A stretch of DNA of 64,000 bases from Blastococcus sp. VKM Ac-2987 (GTDB lineage Bacteria > Actinomycetota > Actinomycetes > Mycobacteriales > Geodermatophilaceae). The notes beneath the pieces were generated by a model. That model worked only from the letters and a program-made list of their open reading frames with translations, made no database searches and was not told where the DNA came from. The position numbers and the translations under genes are program-made. Each line of letters starts with the position of its first letter. The first letter of the stretch is position 1. The stretch lies in contig NZ_JAPVBG010000003.1 of the NCBI RefSeq assembly GCF_026967805.1, forward strand, positions 930,001 to 994,000, read 5' to 3'. This document shows positions 9,004 to 17,217 of this stretch, piece after piece.

Positions 9004-10524
9004 TCAGCGTTGTGTGTACTCGACGACCAGGTCGAGCAGGTCGCGGTCGCGCCCCGCTCCGGCCACCAGGCAGACGCCGGCGGGGAGCCCATCGGCGGTG
9101 CGGACGGGGATGCTGACGGCGGGCAGCCCGGCGATACCGGCCAGGCAGGTGAGCCGCATGGTGGCGTTGCGGTCCGCGAGGGTGGCGCCGGTCGAGATCG
9201 ACGGAGCCACCGAGGGCGCGCTCGGCAGGACCAGCACGCGGTCGTCGACCAGGTCCCGCACCCGGACGCGGGCGTCGTCCAGCACCGCGCGCGCCCGCTC
9301 TGCGGCGTCGTCGTCGACGCCCGAGGCGGCCTCGAAGCGGGCGCGCACGTCGTCGCCCAGCCCGTCGAGGTTCTCGTCGAGCCACTCGCCGTGCGAGCGC
9401 CAGGCCTGGTACGCCTGCCAGGTCTGGAAGGCGGTGCGCCACTCGTCGAGCTCGTCGAGCGGCACGTCGACGTTTCTCGCGCCGGCCGCGGCCGTCCAGG
9501 CCCGCACGGCCCCGGCGACGTCGGGCTGCGCACTGCCGAGGAGCTGGTCGTCGACGACGAGTTCGGCGCTGCCGCCCGGGGACCCCGGCGGCAGGAGCAC
9601 GTCGCCGACCGTGCGCAGCAGCTCCGGCGACCGGGTTAGCCAGCCCACCGCGTCGAAGTCCGGCGCCAGCGGGACCAGGCCGGCCCGGTCGACGGCTCCG
9701 TGGGTCGTCCGGATGCCGAAGAGCCCCTGGTAGGCGGCCGGCACGCGGACCGACCCGCCGGTGTCGGTGCCCAGGCCGACGGTGGCGTGGCCGAGGGCGA
9801 CCGCGCTGGCGCTGCCGCTGGAGGAGCCACCCGGGATGCGGTGCGGGGCCCGGGGGTTCGGTGGGGTGCCGTAGTGCGCGTTCGTGCCGGCGAGGGAGTA
9901 GGCGAGCTCGTCGGTGCGGGCGATCCCGCGCACGGCCGCGCCTGCTGTCAGCAGCGTGGCGACGGCGGCCGCGTGCCGGGGTTCCGGGCGGGCGCCCGCC
10001 AGCCAGGCGGGGTTGCCGGCACCGACGGGGTGGCCGGCCACCGCGTACAGGTCCTTCACCGCGACGGTCTGCCCGGTCAGCGTGCCCGTGCTCGTCGGCC
10101 GGACGAGCGGGTCGCCGACGACGCGCCAGATCCGGGTGTCGAGGGCGGGGGGCGCTACCGAGACGTGCGCGGCGGTGATCTGCCAGCCCCCGTGCTCCGA
10201 CACACCGGGGAACCTCCGCCACAGCTGGGTCTGCAGTCCGCACCCACCGCGGGCGAGCTCGGTCACCGCTACGACGAGGGCGGAGTCGGCGTCGATCACC
10301 TGCACGTGCGTCTCTGCCAGCGTGCGCAGCGGTGCGCCGCCGCGGCGCGCCCGGAAGGCGGCGATCCGGTCGTGCCCGACCAGCACGCCGTCGGCGTCGG
10401 CGCGCAGCGTCTCCGGCCCTGGGGCGAACAGCCGGTCGAGGACGGCGACGTCGTCGGCCATGAGCGCGGCCTCGTAGGCGGCGAACGCCTCGAGCAGCCC
10501 CGGTGGCATCCCGGCGGCGGTCAC
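9004..10524 (-). CDS. AtzH-like domain fused to amidase-signature hydrolase
   Basis: A 506-residue two-domain protein. Residues 1-125 form a small NTF2/SnoaL-like fold of the AtzH-like (DUF3225) type. Residues about 140-506 are an amidase-signature domain with Lys157, the cis-Ser in GGSSSGS (232-238) and the nucleophile Ser258 in GTDTGGS. In Pseudomonas cyanuric acid degradation, AtzH and AtzE act on carboxylated ureas. Here the gene precedes the urate enzymes, so a ureide-derived amide such as oxalurate or oxamate, or a carboxyurea, is a plausible substrate, but this is inference. GTG start overlaps the stop of the formamidase-family gene. The C-terminal part is shorter than in classical amidases. 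Confidence 0.82.
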   Translation of the reverse strand: MTAAGMPPGLLEAFAAYEAALMADDVAVLDRLFAPGPETLRADADGVLVGHDRIAAFRARRGGAPLRTLAETHVQVIDADSALVVAVTELARGGCGLQTQLWRRFPGVSEHGGWQITAAHVSVAPPALDTRIWRVVGDPLVRPTSTGTLTGQTVAVKDLYAVAGHPVGAGNPAWLAGARPEPRHAAAVATLLTAGAAVRGIARTDELAYSLAGTNAHYGTPPNPRAPHRIPGGSSSGSASAVALGHATVGLGTDTGGSVRVPAAYQGLFGIRTTHGAVDRAGLVPLAPDFDAVGWLTRSPELLRTVGDVLLPPGSPGGSAELVVDDQLLGSAQPDVAGAVRAWTAAAGARNVDVPLDELDEWRTAFQTWQAYQAWRSHGEWLDENLDGLGDDVRARFEAASGVDDDAAERARAVLDDARVRVRDLVDDRVLVLPSAPSVAPSISTGATLADRNATMRLTCLAGIAGLPAVSIPVRTADGLPAGVCLVAGAGRDRDLLDLVVEYTQR

Positions 10525-11591
10525 GCGAAGTCGGCCTTCCGGATCGTTGCGTGCACACCCTTGACGACGTCGACCACCTGGCTGATCCGGAAGTCGGTCG
10601 CGGCGGAGAGATACGCGTAGGCCAGCCGCGGGTCCATCCCGAACCGCGCCTGCAGGAGCGCGATCGCGGCGCGCACGCAGTTCTGCACGGCGGTGTCGAG
10701 GTCCTCGTCCAGGCCGGTGGGCACCAGGAAGTCGGTGGTCTCGACGAGCGGGCCGGCCAGCTCACCGAACTGCCCCACCGCCTCCTCCCGCGCGAGGACG
10801 TCCAGCCGCAGCGTCGCGCGCAGACTGCCTTCCATGGCGGTCAGGCTCACCTCCCCGTCGCCCTGGGCGAAGTGCGGGTCTCCGACGTAGGCGAGTGCGC
10901 CGTCGACCTGGACCGGCAGGTAGAGCGTGCTGCCGGCCGTCAGCAGGGCGATGTCGATGTTGCCGCCGTGCCGGCCGGGCGGCACCGAGTGCGGTCGCTC
11001 GCCGCCGGGTACCGCGACGCCCATGATGCCCAGGAAGGGGTGCAGCGGGAACCGCACCCTGCGCTTCCCGCCCGGGGTCAGCGGCAGGGAGGCGTGCGCT
11101 CCGTCGGCGTCCACGCCGGCGAAGGCGCTGTAGACGGGCACGTCGTCGCCGGGGTACTCGCCGGGCAGCGCACCCCGGCCGTGGCGGTTGGAGATGACGC
11201 CGTAGGGGATCCGCGGCGTGGCGTCGAGGAGGGTGATCGCCAGCAGGTCGCCGACGCGGGCCCCGTCGACGGCGATCGGCCGGGTGACGACGTGCGGCCC
11301 GTCGACGCCGAAGCGGTGCGGGTCGTCGCTCTTCGCCAGGGCGATGGCGTCCTCGAGCACCTCGGCGACGCCGTGCCGGCCGAAGTAGGTCACGGGGTCG
11401 CGACCCTGGTCCTCCAGGATCCCCTCGTGGCTCACGGTGTCGACGGTGATCTCGGTGCCAGCGGCGACGGTGAGCGCCGGAGAGTCCGCGGCGCAGGGCA
11501 GCCGGCCCCACAGCACGGCGTCCGGGGTGGCGGGGAGGTAGGTGTCGGCGGGGATCGGGCCGCTCCCTGGCTGGAGCACTGGGGTGATCAC
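10521..11591 (-). CDS. Acetamidase/formamidase family protein
   Basis: A 356-residue member of the FmdA/AmdA acetamidase-formamidase family, which hydrolyses short amides to the acid and ammonia. Typical segments are PHVVTRPIAVDGARVGD, HPFLGIMGVAVPG, GRHGGNIDIALLTAGSTLYLPV and YVGDPHFAQGDGEVSLTAMEG. It is the first gene of the long leftward operon. I chose the GTG at 11591 (reading VITPVLQPG) because upstream in-frame sequence is not family-like; no strong Shine-Dalgarno sequence precedes it, so the start is uncertain by some residues. Its place at the head of the urate operon suggests it handles a pathway-derived amide. Confidence 0.82.
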   Translation of the reverse strand: MITPVLQPGSGPIPADTYLPATPDAVLWGRLPCAADSPALTVAAGTEITVDTVSHEGILEDQGRDPVTYFGRHGVAEVLEDAIALAKSDDPHRFGVDGPHVVTRPIAVDGARVGDLLAITLLDATPRIPYGVISNRHGRGALPGEYPGDDVPVYSAFAGVDADGAHASLPLTPGGKRRVRFPLHPFLGIMGVAVPGGERPHSVPPGRHGGNIDIALLTAGSTLYLPVQVDGALAYVGDPHFAQGDGEVSLTAMEGSLRATLRLDVLAREEAVGQFGELAGPLVETTDFLVPTGLDEDLDTAVQNCVRAAIALLQARFGMDPRLAYAYLSAATDFRISQVVDVVKGVHATIRKADFA

Positions 11592-11766
11592 CGGCGGAAA
11601 GCTACGGATCCGACGTTTCGGCCGTGTTCCGCGCCCCGACCTCCATCCCGGTGCACGGCTCCGCGGGGCCGGCATGCGACGAGGACCACACCCGGCCGAG
11701 CGCGTGATCCCGGCGGGAAATGTCCGCGCTACGACTGCGCAACAAGCGCCCACGAGCATCGGGCCC
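11592..11766. promoter_or_regulatory. Divergent intergenic region between ureide operon and ABC importer
   Basis: This 175-base gap separates the leftward formamidase-urate operon from the rightward ABC importer and must hold promoters for both. A GTGATCAC palindrome overlaps the formamidase GTG start at 11584-11591. I could not assign -35 and -10 elements with confidence. The shared region suggests joint control of uptake and catabolism, perhaps by the RpiR-type regulator at 2570-3385. Confidence 0.45.
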
Positions 11767-12762
11767 ATGCCAACTGCGTCGCCGCCCTCGTCCCTCCTGC
11801 GCCGATCCGTCAGCGCGCTCGCGCCACTCGCCCTGGTGGCGGCGGTGGCCGGTTGCACGTCGACGGGCGCCAGCACGGACGACGGCGGGGGAGCCCAGGT
11901 CGTCACGGTCGGGACCTTGCGGGGCCAGCCGCACTTCTACGCGCCGTACCTCTACGAGGAGCACGCCGAGGGCGATGTCGAGTTCGAGGTGGTCGCGCTC
12001 GAGACGGCACCGGCACTCAACGACGCGCTCGCCAGCGGGTCGGTGGACTTCGCCGTCGGCAGCATCACGGCGTCGATCGCCGGCGCCGCGGCCGGCCGTG
12101 ACGTGCGGATCGTCGCCGCCGCTGCAGACGGCGGCAGCGGCATCATCGGCACCCCGGAGATCGAGTCCGTGCGCGATCTGGTCGGCAAGCGGATGGGCTA
12201 CCTCGAGTCCAGCTCCCAGCTGGTCGCGCTGCGGCTGGTCCTCGAGCGCGAGGGCGTGGACGTCGAGGACGTGGAGCTGGTGTCCCTCAGCGCGCCGGAG
12301 TTCTACAACGCCTTCAGCACCGGCCAGATCGATGCCTTCGCGGCACCCGAGATCGGCGTGTCCCTCGCGCTCGGCGCCGGCGGTCACGTGATCGCCGACC
12401 CGTACTCGACCGAGATCGGCCGGCTCAACATCGCCCTGCTCACCACCGGCGGGATGATCGAGGAGAACCCTGACCTCGTGCAGGCCGTGGTGGACACCCA
12501 CGCCGCAACCACCGCCTACATGGTCGGGAACCAGGACGAGTGGCTGCCGGAGATGATCGAGGAGTACGGCGGCGACCAGGCGGTTCTCGAGAGCGCGCTG
12601 GAGAACTTCTGGCTCCGCGCGGACCTCTCGCCGACCTACGAGGAGCAGATCGGCAACCTCGCCGCGCAGATGGCTCGCCTCGGGATGATCGCGGAGGCCC
12701 CGGCGCTCGAGGACGTCGTGGACGCGTCCTTCGCGTCCCGCGACGAGCCCGCAGGGTCGTGA
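11767..12762 (+). CDS. ABC transporter substrate-binding lipoprotein (NitT/TauT type)
   Basis: A 331-residue extracytoplasmic solute receptor of the NMT1/THI5-like, SsuA/TauA type. A signal peptide with a lipobox (LVAAVAGC, Cys near residue 29) predicts a lipid-anchored protein. The mature part has the fold markers VGTLRGQPHFYAPYLYEEH, LASGSVDFAVGSITAS and FSTGQIDAFAAPE. Its stop overlaps the permease start in GTGA, so it forms a three-gene importer. The substrate is not readable from sequence; the divergent purine operon suggests a purine, ureide or pyrimidine-like compound. The ATG at 11767 was chosen because the lipoprotein signal begins there. Confidence 0.85.
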   Translation: MPTASPPSSLLRRSVSALAPLALVAAVAGCTSTGASTDDGGGAQVVTVGTLRGQPHFYAPYLYEEHAEGDVEFEVVALETAPALNDALASGSVDFAVGSITASIAGAAAGRDVRIVAAAADGGSGIIGTPEIESVRDLVGKRMGYLESSSQLVALRLVLEREGVDVEDVELVSLSAPEFYNAFSTGQIDAFAAPEIGVSLALGAGGHVIADPYSTEIGRLNIALLTTGGMIEENPDLVQAVVDTHAATTAYMVGNQDEWLPEMIEEYGGDQAVLESALENFWLRADLSPTYEEQIGNLAAQMARLGMIAEAPALEDVVDASFASRDEPAGS

Positions 12763-13589
12763 CGACCCCGACGACCGGACGGTCGGCCGCGGCCGGCCGG
12801 GCGGCACTGGGCTTCGGCGTCCTCATCGGCATCGTCGGCCTCTGGCACCTCGGCGTCCGCGGTCAGTGGGTGCTCGTCTTCGACATCAAGATGGGGTTCC
12901 TGCCCGAGCCGGCCCAGGTCGCCCGCATGCTGTGGGACTTCGCTTTCGGCGGATTGCTCGGCGACGCCTTCAGCGGCACCATGTGGCGCCACCTGTGGGC
13001 GAGCACCGGCCGGGTCGTCGCCGGGTTCGGCCTGGCCGCCGCGCTCGCGATCCCACTCGGCGTGCTGATGGGCCGCTACCGGTTGGTCAACGCGGCCCTC
13101 GACCCGGCGGTGAACCTCTTCCGCCCCATCCCGGCGACCGCCTGGGTTCCTCTCGTCCTGCTCATCATCGGGTTCGGGAGCCAGGCGACGGTCTTCCTGA
13201 TCACGCTGTCGGCGTTCTTCCCGATACTCCTCAACACCGTGGGAGCGGTCCGCGAGGTGCCGCCCCGTCTGCTCGAGGCGGCGCAGATGCTCGGCACCTC
13301 GCGCGTCAACGTGCTGCTCAAGGTGGTCGTCCCCGCCGCCACTCCGGGCATCGTCAGCGGTCTGCGGATCGGCCTGGGCCTCGCCTGGGTGATCCTCGTG
13401 CTCGGCGAGAGCAACGGCATCGAGTGGGGGCTGGGCAGCATGATCACCCTGGCCCGTGAGCAGGTCCGCACCGACCGCGTCGTCGTCGGGATGATCGTGA
13501 TCGGGTTGGCCGGCTTCCTGTCCGACCGCATCCTGCTGCACGGCCTGCGCGGGATCTTCCGACGCCGCCCCCTGGTGAGGTCCACATGA
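12759..13589 (+). CDS. ABC transporter permease (NitT/TauT type)
   Basis: A 276-residue inner-membrane permease with about six hydrophobic segments. The EAA-type cytoplasmic loop that docks the ATPase is visible as LLEAAQMLGTSRVNVLLKVVVPAATPGI. The family usually works as a homodimer. The GTG start at 12759 overlaps the receptor stop in GTGA; a longer in-frame extension lies inside the receptor gene and is not coding. Its own stop overlaps the ATPase start. Confidence 0.87.
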   Translation: MTTPTTGRSAAAGRAALGFGVLIGIVGLWHLGVRGQWVLVFDIKMGFLPEPAQVARMLWDFAFGGLLGDAFSGTMWRHLWASTGRVVAGFGLAAALAIPLGVLMGRYRLVNAALDPAVNLFRPIPATAWVPLVLLIIGFGSQATVFLITLSAFFPILLNTVGAVREVPPRLLEAAQMLGTSRVNVLLKVVVPAATPGIVSGLRIGLGLAWVILVLGESNGIEWGLGSMITLAREQVRTDRVVVGMIVIGLAGFLSDRILLHGLRGIFRRRPLVRST

Positions 13590-14386
13590 GCGTGTCCGAC
13601 CTGTCCCGTCTCACCCGGCACACCGACGGTGGCCGGGTGCTCGTCGACGACCTCGGGAAGCGCTACGGCGGTGCCGCGGGCGTGGACGCCGTCGCCGGGG
13701 TCTCCCTCGACATCGCGCCAGGGGAGTTCGTCGCCGTCGTCGGCGCGAGCGGCTGCGGGAAGAGCACCCTGCTGCGCATCCTCGCCGGCTTCGAGGCCCC
13801 CACCCGGGGGCGGGTCGAGGTGGGCGGCCGGCCGGTCACGCGCCCCGGTCCGGACCGGGGGGTCGTCTTCCAGGACTACGGGCTGTTCCCCTGGCTCACC
13901 GTGGCCGAGAACGTCCGGTTCGGGCTGCGGCAGCGGGGGATGCCCCGCCGCCGGGCGGGGCAGATCGCCGATGCGTTCATCGAGGTCGTGGGTCTGACGC
14001 GCTTCGCCGACCGGTTCCCGGGGGAGCTCTCGGGCGGGATGCAGCAGCGCGTGGCGATCGCGCGGGTGCTCGCCAACGACCCGGCTGTGCTGCTGATGGA
14101 CGAGCCGTTCGGTGCCCTCGACGCGCTCACGAGGACGCAGATGCAGCACGAGTTGCGCCGGCTCTACCGCGAGGCCGGCACCACCGTCGTCTTCGTGACC
14201 CACTCCATCGAGGAGGCGGTGTACCTGGCCGATCGGGTCGTGGTGATGACCGGCGGCGCCGCCAAGGGTGTGCCCGGCCACATCACCGAGATCTTCCCGG
14301 TGCAGCTGGGGGACGACCGGGACGTGAACGCGGTCGACTTCAACGCCCTCGAGCGTGAGATCTCCCAACGGGTCCACGCCGGCTGA
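13586..14386 (+). CDS. ABC transporter ATP-binding protein (NitT/TauT type)
   Basis: A 266-residue ATPase that powers the preceding permease. Walker A is GASGCGKST (53-61), the Q-loop follows in VFQDYGLFPWLTV, the signature is LSGGMQQRVAIARVL, Walker B is LLMDEPFGALDAL, and the switch His lies in FVTHSIEEAVYLADRV. These are typical of nitrate/sulfonate/taurine-type importers. The ATG overlaps the permease stop in ATGA. It is the last gene of the importer operon. Confidence 0.9.
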   Translation: MSVSDLSRLTRHTDGGRVLVDDLGKRYGGAAGVDAVAGVSLDIAPGEFVAVVGASGCGKSTLLRILAGFEAPTRGRVEVGGRPVTRPGPDRGVVFQDYGLFPWLTVAENVRFGLRQRGMPRRRAGQIADAFIEVVGLTRFADRFPGELSGGMQQRVAIARVLANDPAVLLMDEPFGALDALTRTQMQHELRRLYREAGTTVVFVTHSIEEAVYLADRVVVMTGGAAKGVPGHITEIFPVQLGDDRDVNAVDFNALEREISQRVHAG

Positions 14387-14434
14387 ACGATCGAGTTCTC
14401 GCGCTCGGTCCTCGCCCGGAGTGCCATCGCGCTG

Positions 14435-14470
14435 GTGTCCGCGGGGCGACACCTGCATACGCACACGCCT
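14435..14470 (+). repeat. Dispersed repeat copy A
   Basis: One of five related intergenic sequences of 36-40 bases. The left part reads GTGTCCGCGGGGCGACAC, with GTGTC and GACAC able to pair around an eight-base loop; the right part contains CGCACACGCCTACC. It lies 33 bases beyond the 3' end of the relE-like toxin gene, in the same relative position as copy D beside the toxin remnant near 46.6 kb. See copies at 34393, 35936, 46555 and 49539. Confidence 0.6.
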
Positions 14471-14502
14471 ACCGTTGTTCGCCTGACCACTCGGTCCTCC
14501 GG

Positions 14503-14775
14503 TCAGCCGTAGACGTCAGCTCGGTGAGAGATTCGCACGACTCGCACGAGGACCTCGTCGTCGTGAATGGAGTAGATGACGCGGTACTGGCCCCGCCGCG
14601 CCGACCAGTAGCCCTCGAGCTGAAAGCGCAGCTGGTTGCCAACGCGGTAAGGGTCCTGGGCGAGCGGGCCGAAGAGGAAGTCCACGACGGCCGCCGCTAT
14701 CGCTTCCGGGAGGTCTTGTTCGATCGCGCGCTTGGCCCCGGGAGACAGCAGGACGGTGTACCGATCTGCCGTCAC
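14503..14775 (-). CDS. RelE/ParE-superfamily toxin
   Basis: A 90-residue toxin of the RelE/YoeB-like mRNA interferase group, which in characterised members cuts mRNA on the ribosome. Family features include YTVLLSPGAKRAIEQDLP, the GYWSARRGQYRVIYSIHDD core and the C-terminal VVRISHRADVYG, with the basic Arg residues and terminal Tyr that serve catalysis in RelE. The start overlaps the antitoxin stop by four bases, the usual antitoxin-first layout. A second, damaged copy is found at 46613-46861. Confidence 0.88.
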   Translation of the reverse strand: MTADRYTVLLSPGAKRAIEQDLPEAIAAAVVDFLFGPLAQDPYRVGNQLRFQLEGYWSARRGQYRVIYSIHDDEVLVRVVRISHRADVYG

Positions 14776-15053
14776 CGACGGCGGCCGACCAACGCCGCCC
14801 GGATCTGGTCCTCGCCGTAGACCTCGCCCTGGGCCATCTGCTGCTCCGCCTCGCGGACGTCGGCAACCGCGTGCCGATCCGAGAGGACCTCCAAGGTCTC
14901 CATCATCGACTCGTAGTCCTCGAGGGCGAGGATGACCGCAACTGGGCTGCCGTTCTTGGTCACGGTCACTCGCTCATGAGTGCCGGCGACGTCGTCGATC
15001 ACCTGGCTGAAGTGGGCTTTGACGGCCGCGAGCGACTGGGTCGACATGACCAT
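14772..15053 (-). CDS. Phd/YefM-family antitoxin
   Basis: A 93-residue antitoxin of the Phd/YefM type. The N-terminal half (STQSLAAVKAHFSQVIDDV, then VTVTKNGSPVAVILALEDYESM) is the DNA-binding dimerisation domain that autoregulates such operons. The C-terminal half, rich in Glu and Gln, would wrap the toxin. Start choice: ATG at 15053 or 15047 both fit the family N-terminus (MVMSTQ or MSTQ); an upstream GTG at 15083 adds an unlike segment. An AT-rich GATAATG directly at the start may reflect a short or absent leader. Confidence 0.87.
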   Translation of the reverse strand: MVMSTQSLAAVKAHFSQVIDDVAGTHERVTVTKNGSPVAVILALEDYESMMETLEVLSDRHAVADVREAEQQMAQGEVYGEDQIRAALVGRRR

Positions 15054-15548
15054 TATCTTGGTCACGCAGCCACGTCCGGTCAAGCAGGTCCTGCAGTGAC
15101 TGGACGGCCACCCGCCGGGGACCGAATCGTGCGGCCGGAGGTTCGATCACAGGAGTGAGCCATCCGCCGGCCGCCACGTGAAGGCTCCACGTGCCTGCGC
15201 GAGGTTCCTGCATCGCGGTTGAGAGGGCCTGCGCCCACGCGCGGTCCTCCTCGTCGATCGTGGCTCTCCCGGGCCGGGAGAGCGCGAACGCGAAGTGGCA
15301 GTCGGCGGCCTGAGGGCGCTCCGCGAATGTGCCGTGGATCTGCGGGATAGCTTGGATCACCCTCGGTGGGGGAGTGGCGGAACGCCGTCGAGCGACAGGA
15401 CCCGGGCGAGCACGTGCCCTCGATAGTCCAGCCACATCATGGACAGTCGCCGCGCCTCGACGTGAAATTCGGACACGACCTCGGCCCACCAGACGCTCAG
15501 CTCTGCGGCCGACGTGATGGGCGTGGACGAGCGTGGTGTCGATGGCAT
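15054..15548 (-). pseudogene. Split hypothetical gene (RadC-like actinobacterial protein?)
   Basis: The first part reads from an ATG at 15548 (MPSTPRSSTP..., LSVWWAEVVSEFHVEARRL, then a stop at 15357). Protein-like sequence continues in another frame with QAIPQIHGTFAE and HFAFALSRPGRATIDEEDR. The two halves join if one base is restored in the CCCTCGG tract near 15360, so this looks like a single gene with a one-base loss, or a sequencing error. The layout, with an aromatic dipeptide, a hydrophobic strand and a LSRPGxxTxxDxxW-like segment, resembles short RadC-like proteins of unknown function in actinobacteria; I am not sure of that. The 3' end runs into the antitoxin gene. Confidence 0.4.
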
Positions 15549-15620
15549 AGTCGCACCGTCGCCCGAGACGGGGACGGTAGGAGCACCTACGCCTGAGGCA
15601 TATCTCTGCGCCGAGCGCGA

Positions 15621-16388
15621 TCAGCGGAAGCTGGCTCCGGTTATCCGAGCGCGGAAGAACTCGCCCTCGGACTCCCGCTCGGTGCCCCACCACCACCCGG
15701 CACGCAGGGCCGAGCCGATGGTCACCCCGGCGAAGGTCTCCTCATCCTCGATGGCGACACCGAACGGGTACCGGCCGAAGGGCGCGCCGTTGGGGTTGCC
15801 CCACCGCTGCATGACCACCTCGAGCAGTCGTCCGCCTGGGCCGACTCGGAACTCGGCGCTCTCCTCGTCACCGTCGATACACCAGGTGACCAGGGCACGG
15901 TCCTCGGCGGATCCGGGAGTCCAGGCGGCAGCGCGGAAGCTGGTCGGCACGAGCGCCATCTCACCCGCGAGCCGCCCGGCGGCGCTGCGGGTGACGTCAG
16001 GTCCCGTGGCGGTCATGACGGGGATCAGGCCGCCCAGCCGCCAGTTCATCTGCCCTGAGCCGGAGCTGTACCGGTCGAAGCCCCCCACCGGCAGCCCGAA
16101 GATGTGGGTGGTGGCCGCCCAAACGAAGCCGCGTGGCGGGGCGAGAACCTGATGGGCGGTGAAAGACCTCCACGAGCCCAGGCGGATCTCGCCGCTCATG
16201 GTCAGGACCACCGACTGCCACAGGGGCGTCCCCGGGGCGATGGCGTGCCTCAGCCAGCGGCGCGCCGGCTCCGGCAGGTCAGCGACCATGGACTCGTCGA
16301 ACGGCTCCGGAGACCCGCTGGCGCTGGCCAGTTGCTCCCAGTCACGCCGGACGGCGCGAGCGGCCCGCGGCACGGGTACGTCCTCCAT
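15621..16388 (-). CDS. DUF6544/DUF6920-type family protein
   Basis: A 255-residue protein of a family of unknown function seen widely in actinobacteria. Recognisable segments are LPEPARRWLRHAIAPGTPL, FTAHQVLAPPRGFVWAA, GEMALVPTSFR and WGNPNGAPFGRYPFGV. No signal peptide or membrane span is seen. The ATG at 16388 is strongly supported by an AAGGAGGAG Shine-Dalgarno sequence seven bases upstream. A fragment of a second family member lies nearby at about 17137-17217. Confidence 0.72.
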   Translation of the reverse strand: MEDVPVPRAARAVRRDWEQLASASGSPEPFDESMVADLPEPARRWLRHAIAPGTPLWQSVVLTMSGEIRLGSWRSFTAHQVLAPPRGFVWAATTHIFGLPVGGFDRYSSGSGQMNWRLGGLIPVMTATGPDVTRSAAGRLAGEMALVPTSFRAAAWTPGSAEDRALVTWCIDGDEESAEFRVGPGGRLLEVVMQRWGNPNGAPFGRYPFGVAIEDEETFAGVTIGSALRAGWWWGTERESEGEFFRARITGASFR

Positions 16389-16714
16389 CGGGCTCCTCCT
16401 TCCTGGCGCAACCGGCAGCTGACGCACCCTGGTCCGCGGCCGGCTGCCTACTCCCGACGTTACCGGCGGGCTCGGCCTGGCACGCTCGTCCGGTGTCGCC
16501 GTCAACGGCGGCGATCGTGGCAAAGGTCGCGGCGGGACGGGACCTCCGGCCCGCGACGGCGGTGCGGCACGCCGCGCACCATCCGCGTAATGCTTGCAGC
16601 AGCTGCCGGTGCGGGCGTGCAGGCGACACTCCACGCCCCGTTCTGGCATCGGCGGCCCTCGAGCCGTCGGCCGGCCGGACGCGTGCCCATCGTCCCCCGA
16701 CCGAGGAGGCCCTC
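16389..16714. other. Intergenic region without recognised gene
   Basis: This stretch separates the leftward DUF6544-type gene from the rightward F420-type oxidoreductase. It should carry the two divergent promoters. No convincing protein segment, repeat or hairpin was recognised. Confidence 0.4.
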
Positions 16715-17128
16715 GTGTGGCTCCGCAACCGCGTGATCAACCCCGTCGTCCGCGCCCTCGGGCATAGCAGGGCCCACCGCCTCCTCGGGTCCCATCTGGT
16801 GTTGCTGGGCTACACCGGGCGCCGGACCGGCCGTGCGTACGAGCTTCCGGTCATGGCTGCTCCGGCCGGTGCCCACCTCGTGGTCGTTGCCGGGCAACAC
16901 GAGGCCAAGACGTGGTGGCGGAACTTCACGACGGCGCCGCAGGACGTCACGGTTCGGTCCCGCGGGCGTCGGCTGCATCGGAGCGCTCGACGGCTCGCGC
17001 CCGGCGATTCCGGCTATGGGGACGCGGTGGCGTCCTACCGTCGGGCGTTCCCGCAGCTCGCCGTCGAGCCGGAGGTGCCCGTGCTGCTGCTCGTCGCCGA
17101 CGGCGACCGAGACGATGAACGAGCCTGA
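16715..17128 (+). CDS. Nitroreductase/deazaflavin (F420)-dependent oxidoreductase family protein
   Basis: A 137-residue protein of the split-barrel DUF385/Ddn-like family, whose characterised members use F420H2. Family features include GHSRAHRLLGSHLVLLGYTGRRTGR, the LVVVAGQ strand and the KTWWRNFTTAPQDV motif typical of these proteins. The GTG at 16715 follows a GAGGAGG Shine-Dalgarno sequence; longer upstream reading is not family-like. Genes for F420 biosynthesis are not in the window. The substrate is unknown. Confidence 0.8.
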   Translation: MWLRNRVINPVVRALGHSRAHRLLGSHLVLLGYTGRRTGRAYELPVMAAPAGAHLVVVAGQHEAKTWWRNFTTAPQDVTVRSRGRRLHRSARRLAPGDSGYGDAVASYRRAFPQLAVEPEVPVLLLVADGDRDDERA

Positions 17129-17136
17129 GGCCAGCT

Positions 17137-17217
17137 GCAAGCGTGCCGGCGGTTCCAGTACAAGGGCGGCGGGAAGAACGTCGGCACCAGGGCCATCTCA
17201 CCGGTCATGACCGCCCG
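17137..17217 (-). pseudogene. Fragment of a DUF6544/DUF6920-type gene
   Basis: A short leftward reading contains TGEMALVPTFFPPPLYW, closely matching the GEMALVPTSFR segment of the intact protein at 15621-16388. No further family sequence is recognisable on either side, so it is a relic wedged between the F420-type gene and the exporter permease. Confidence 0.45.
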
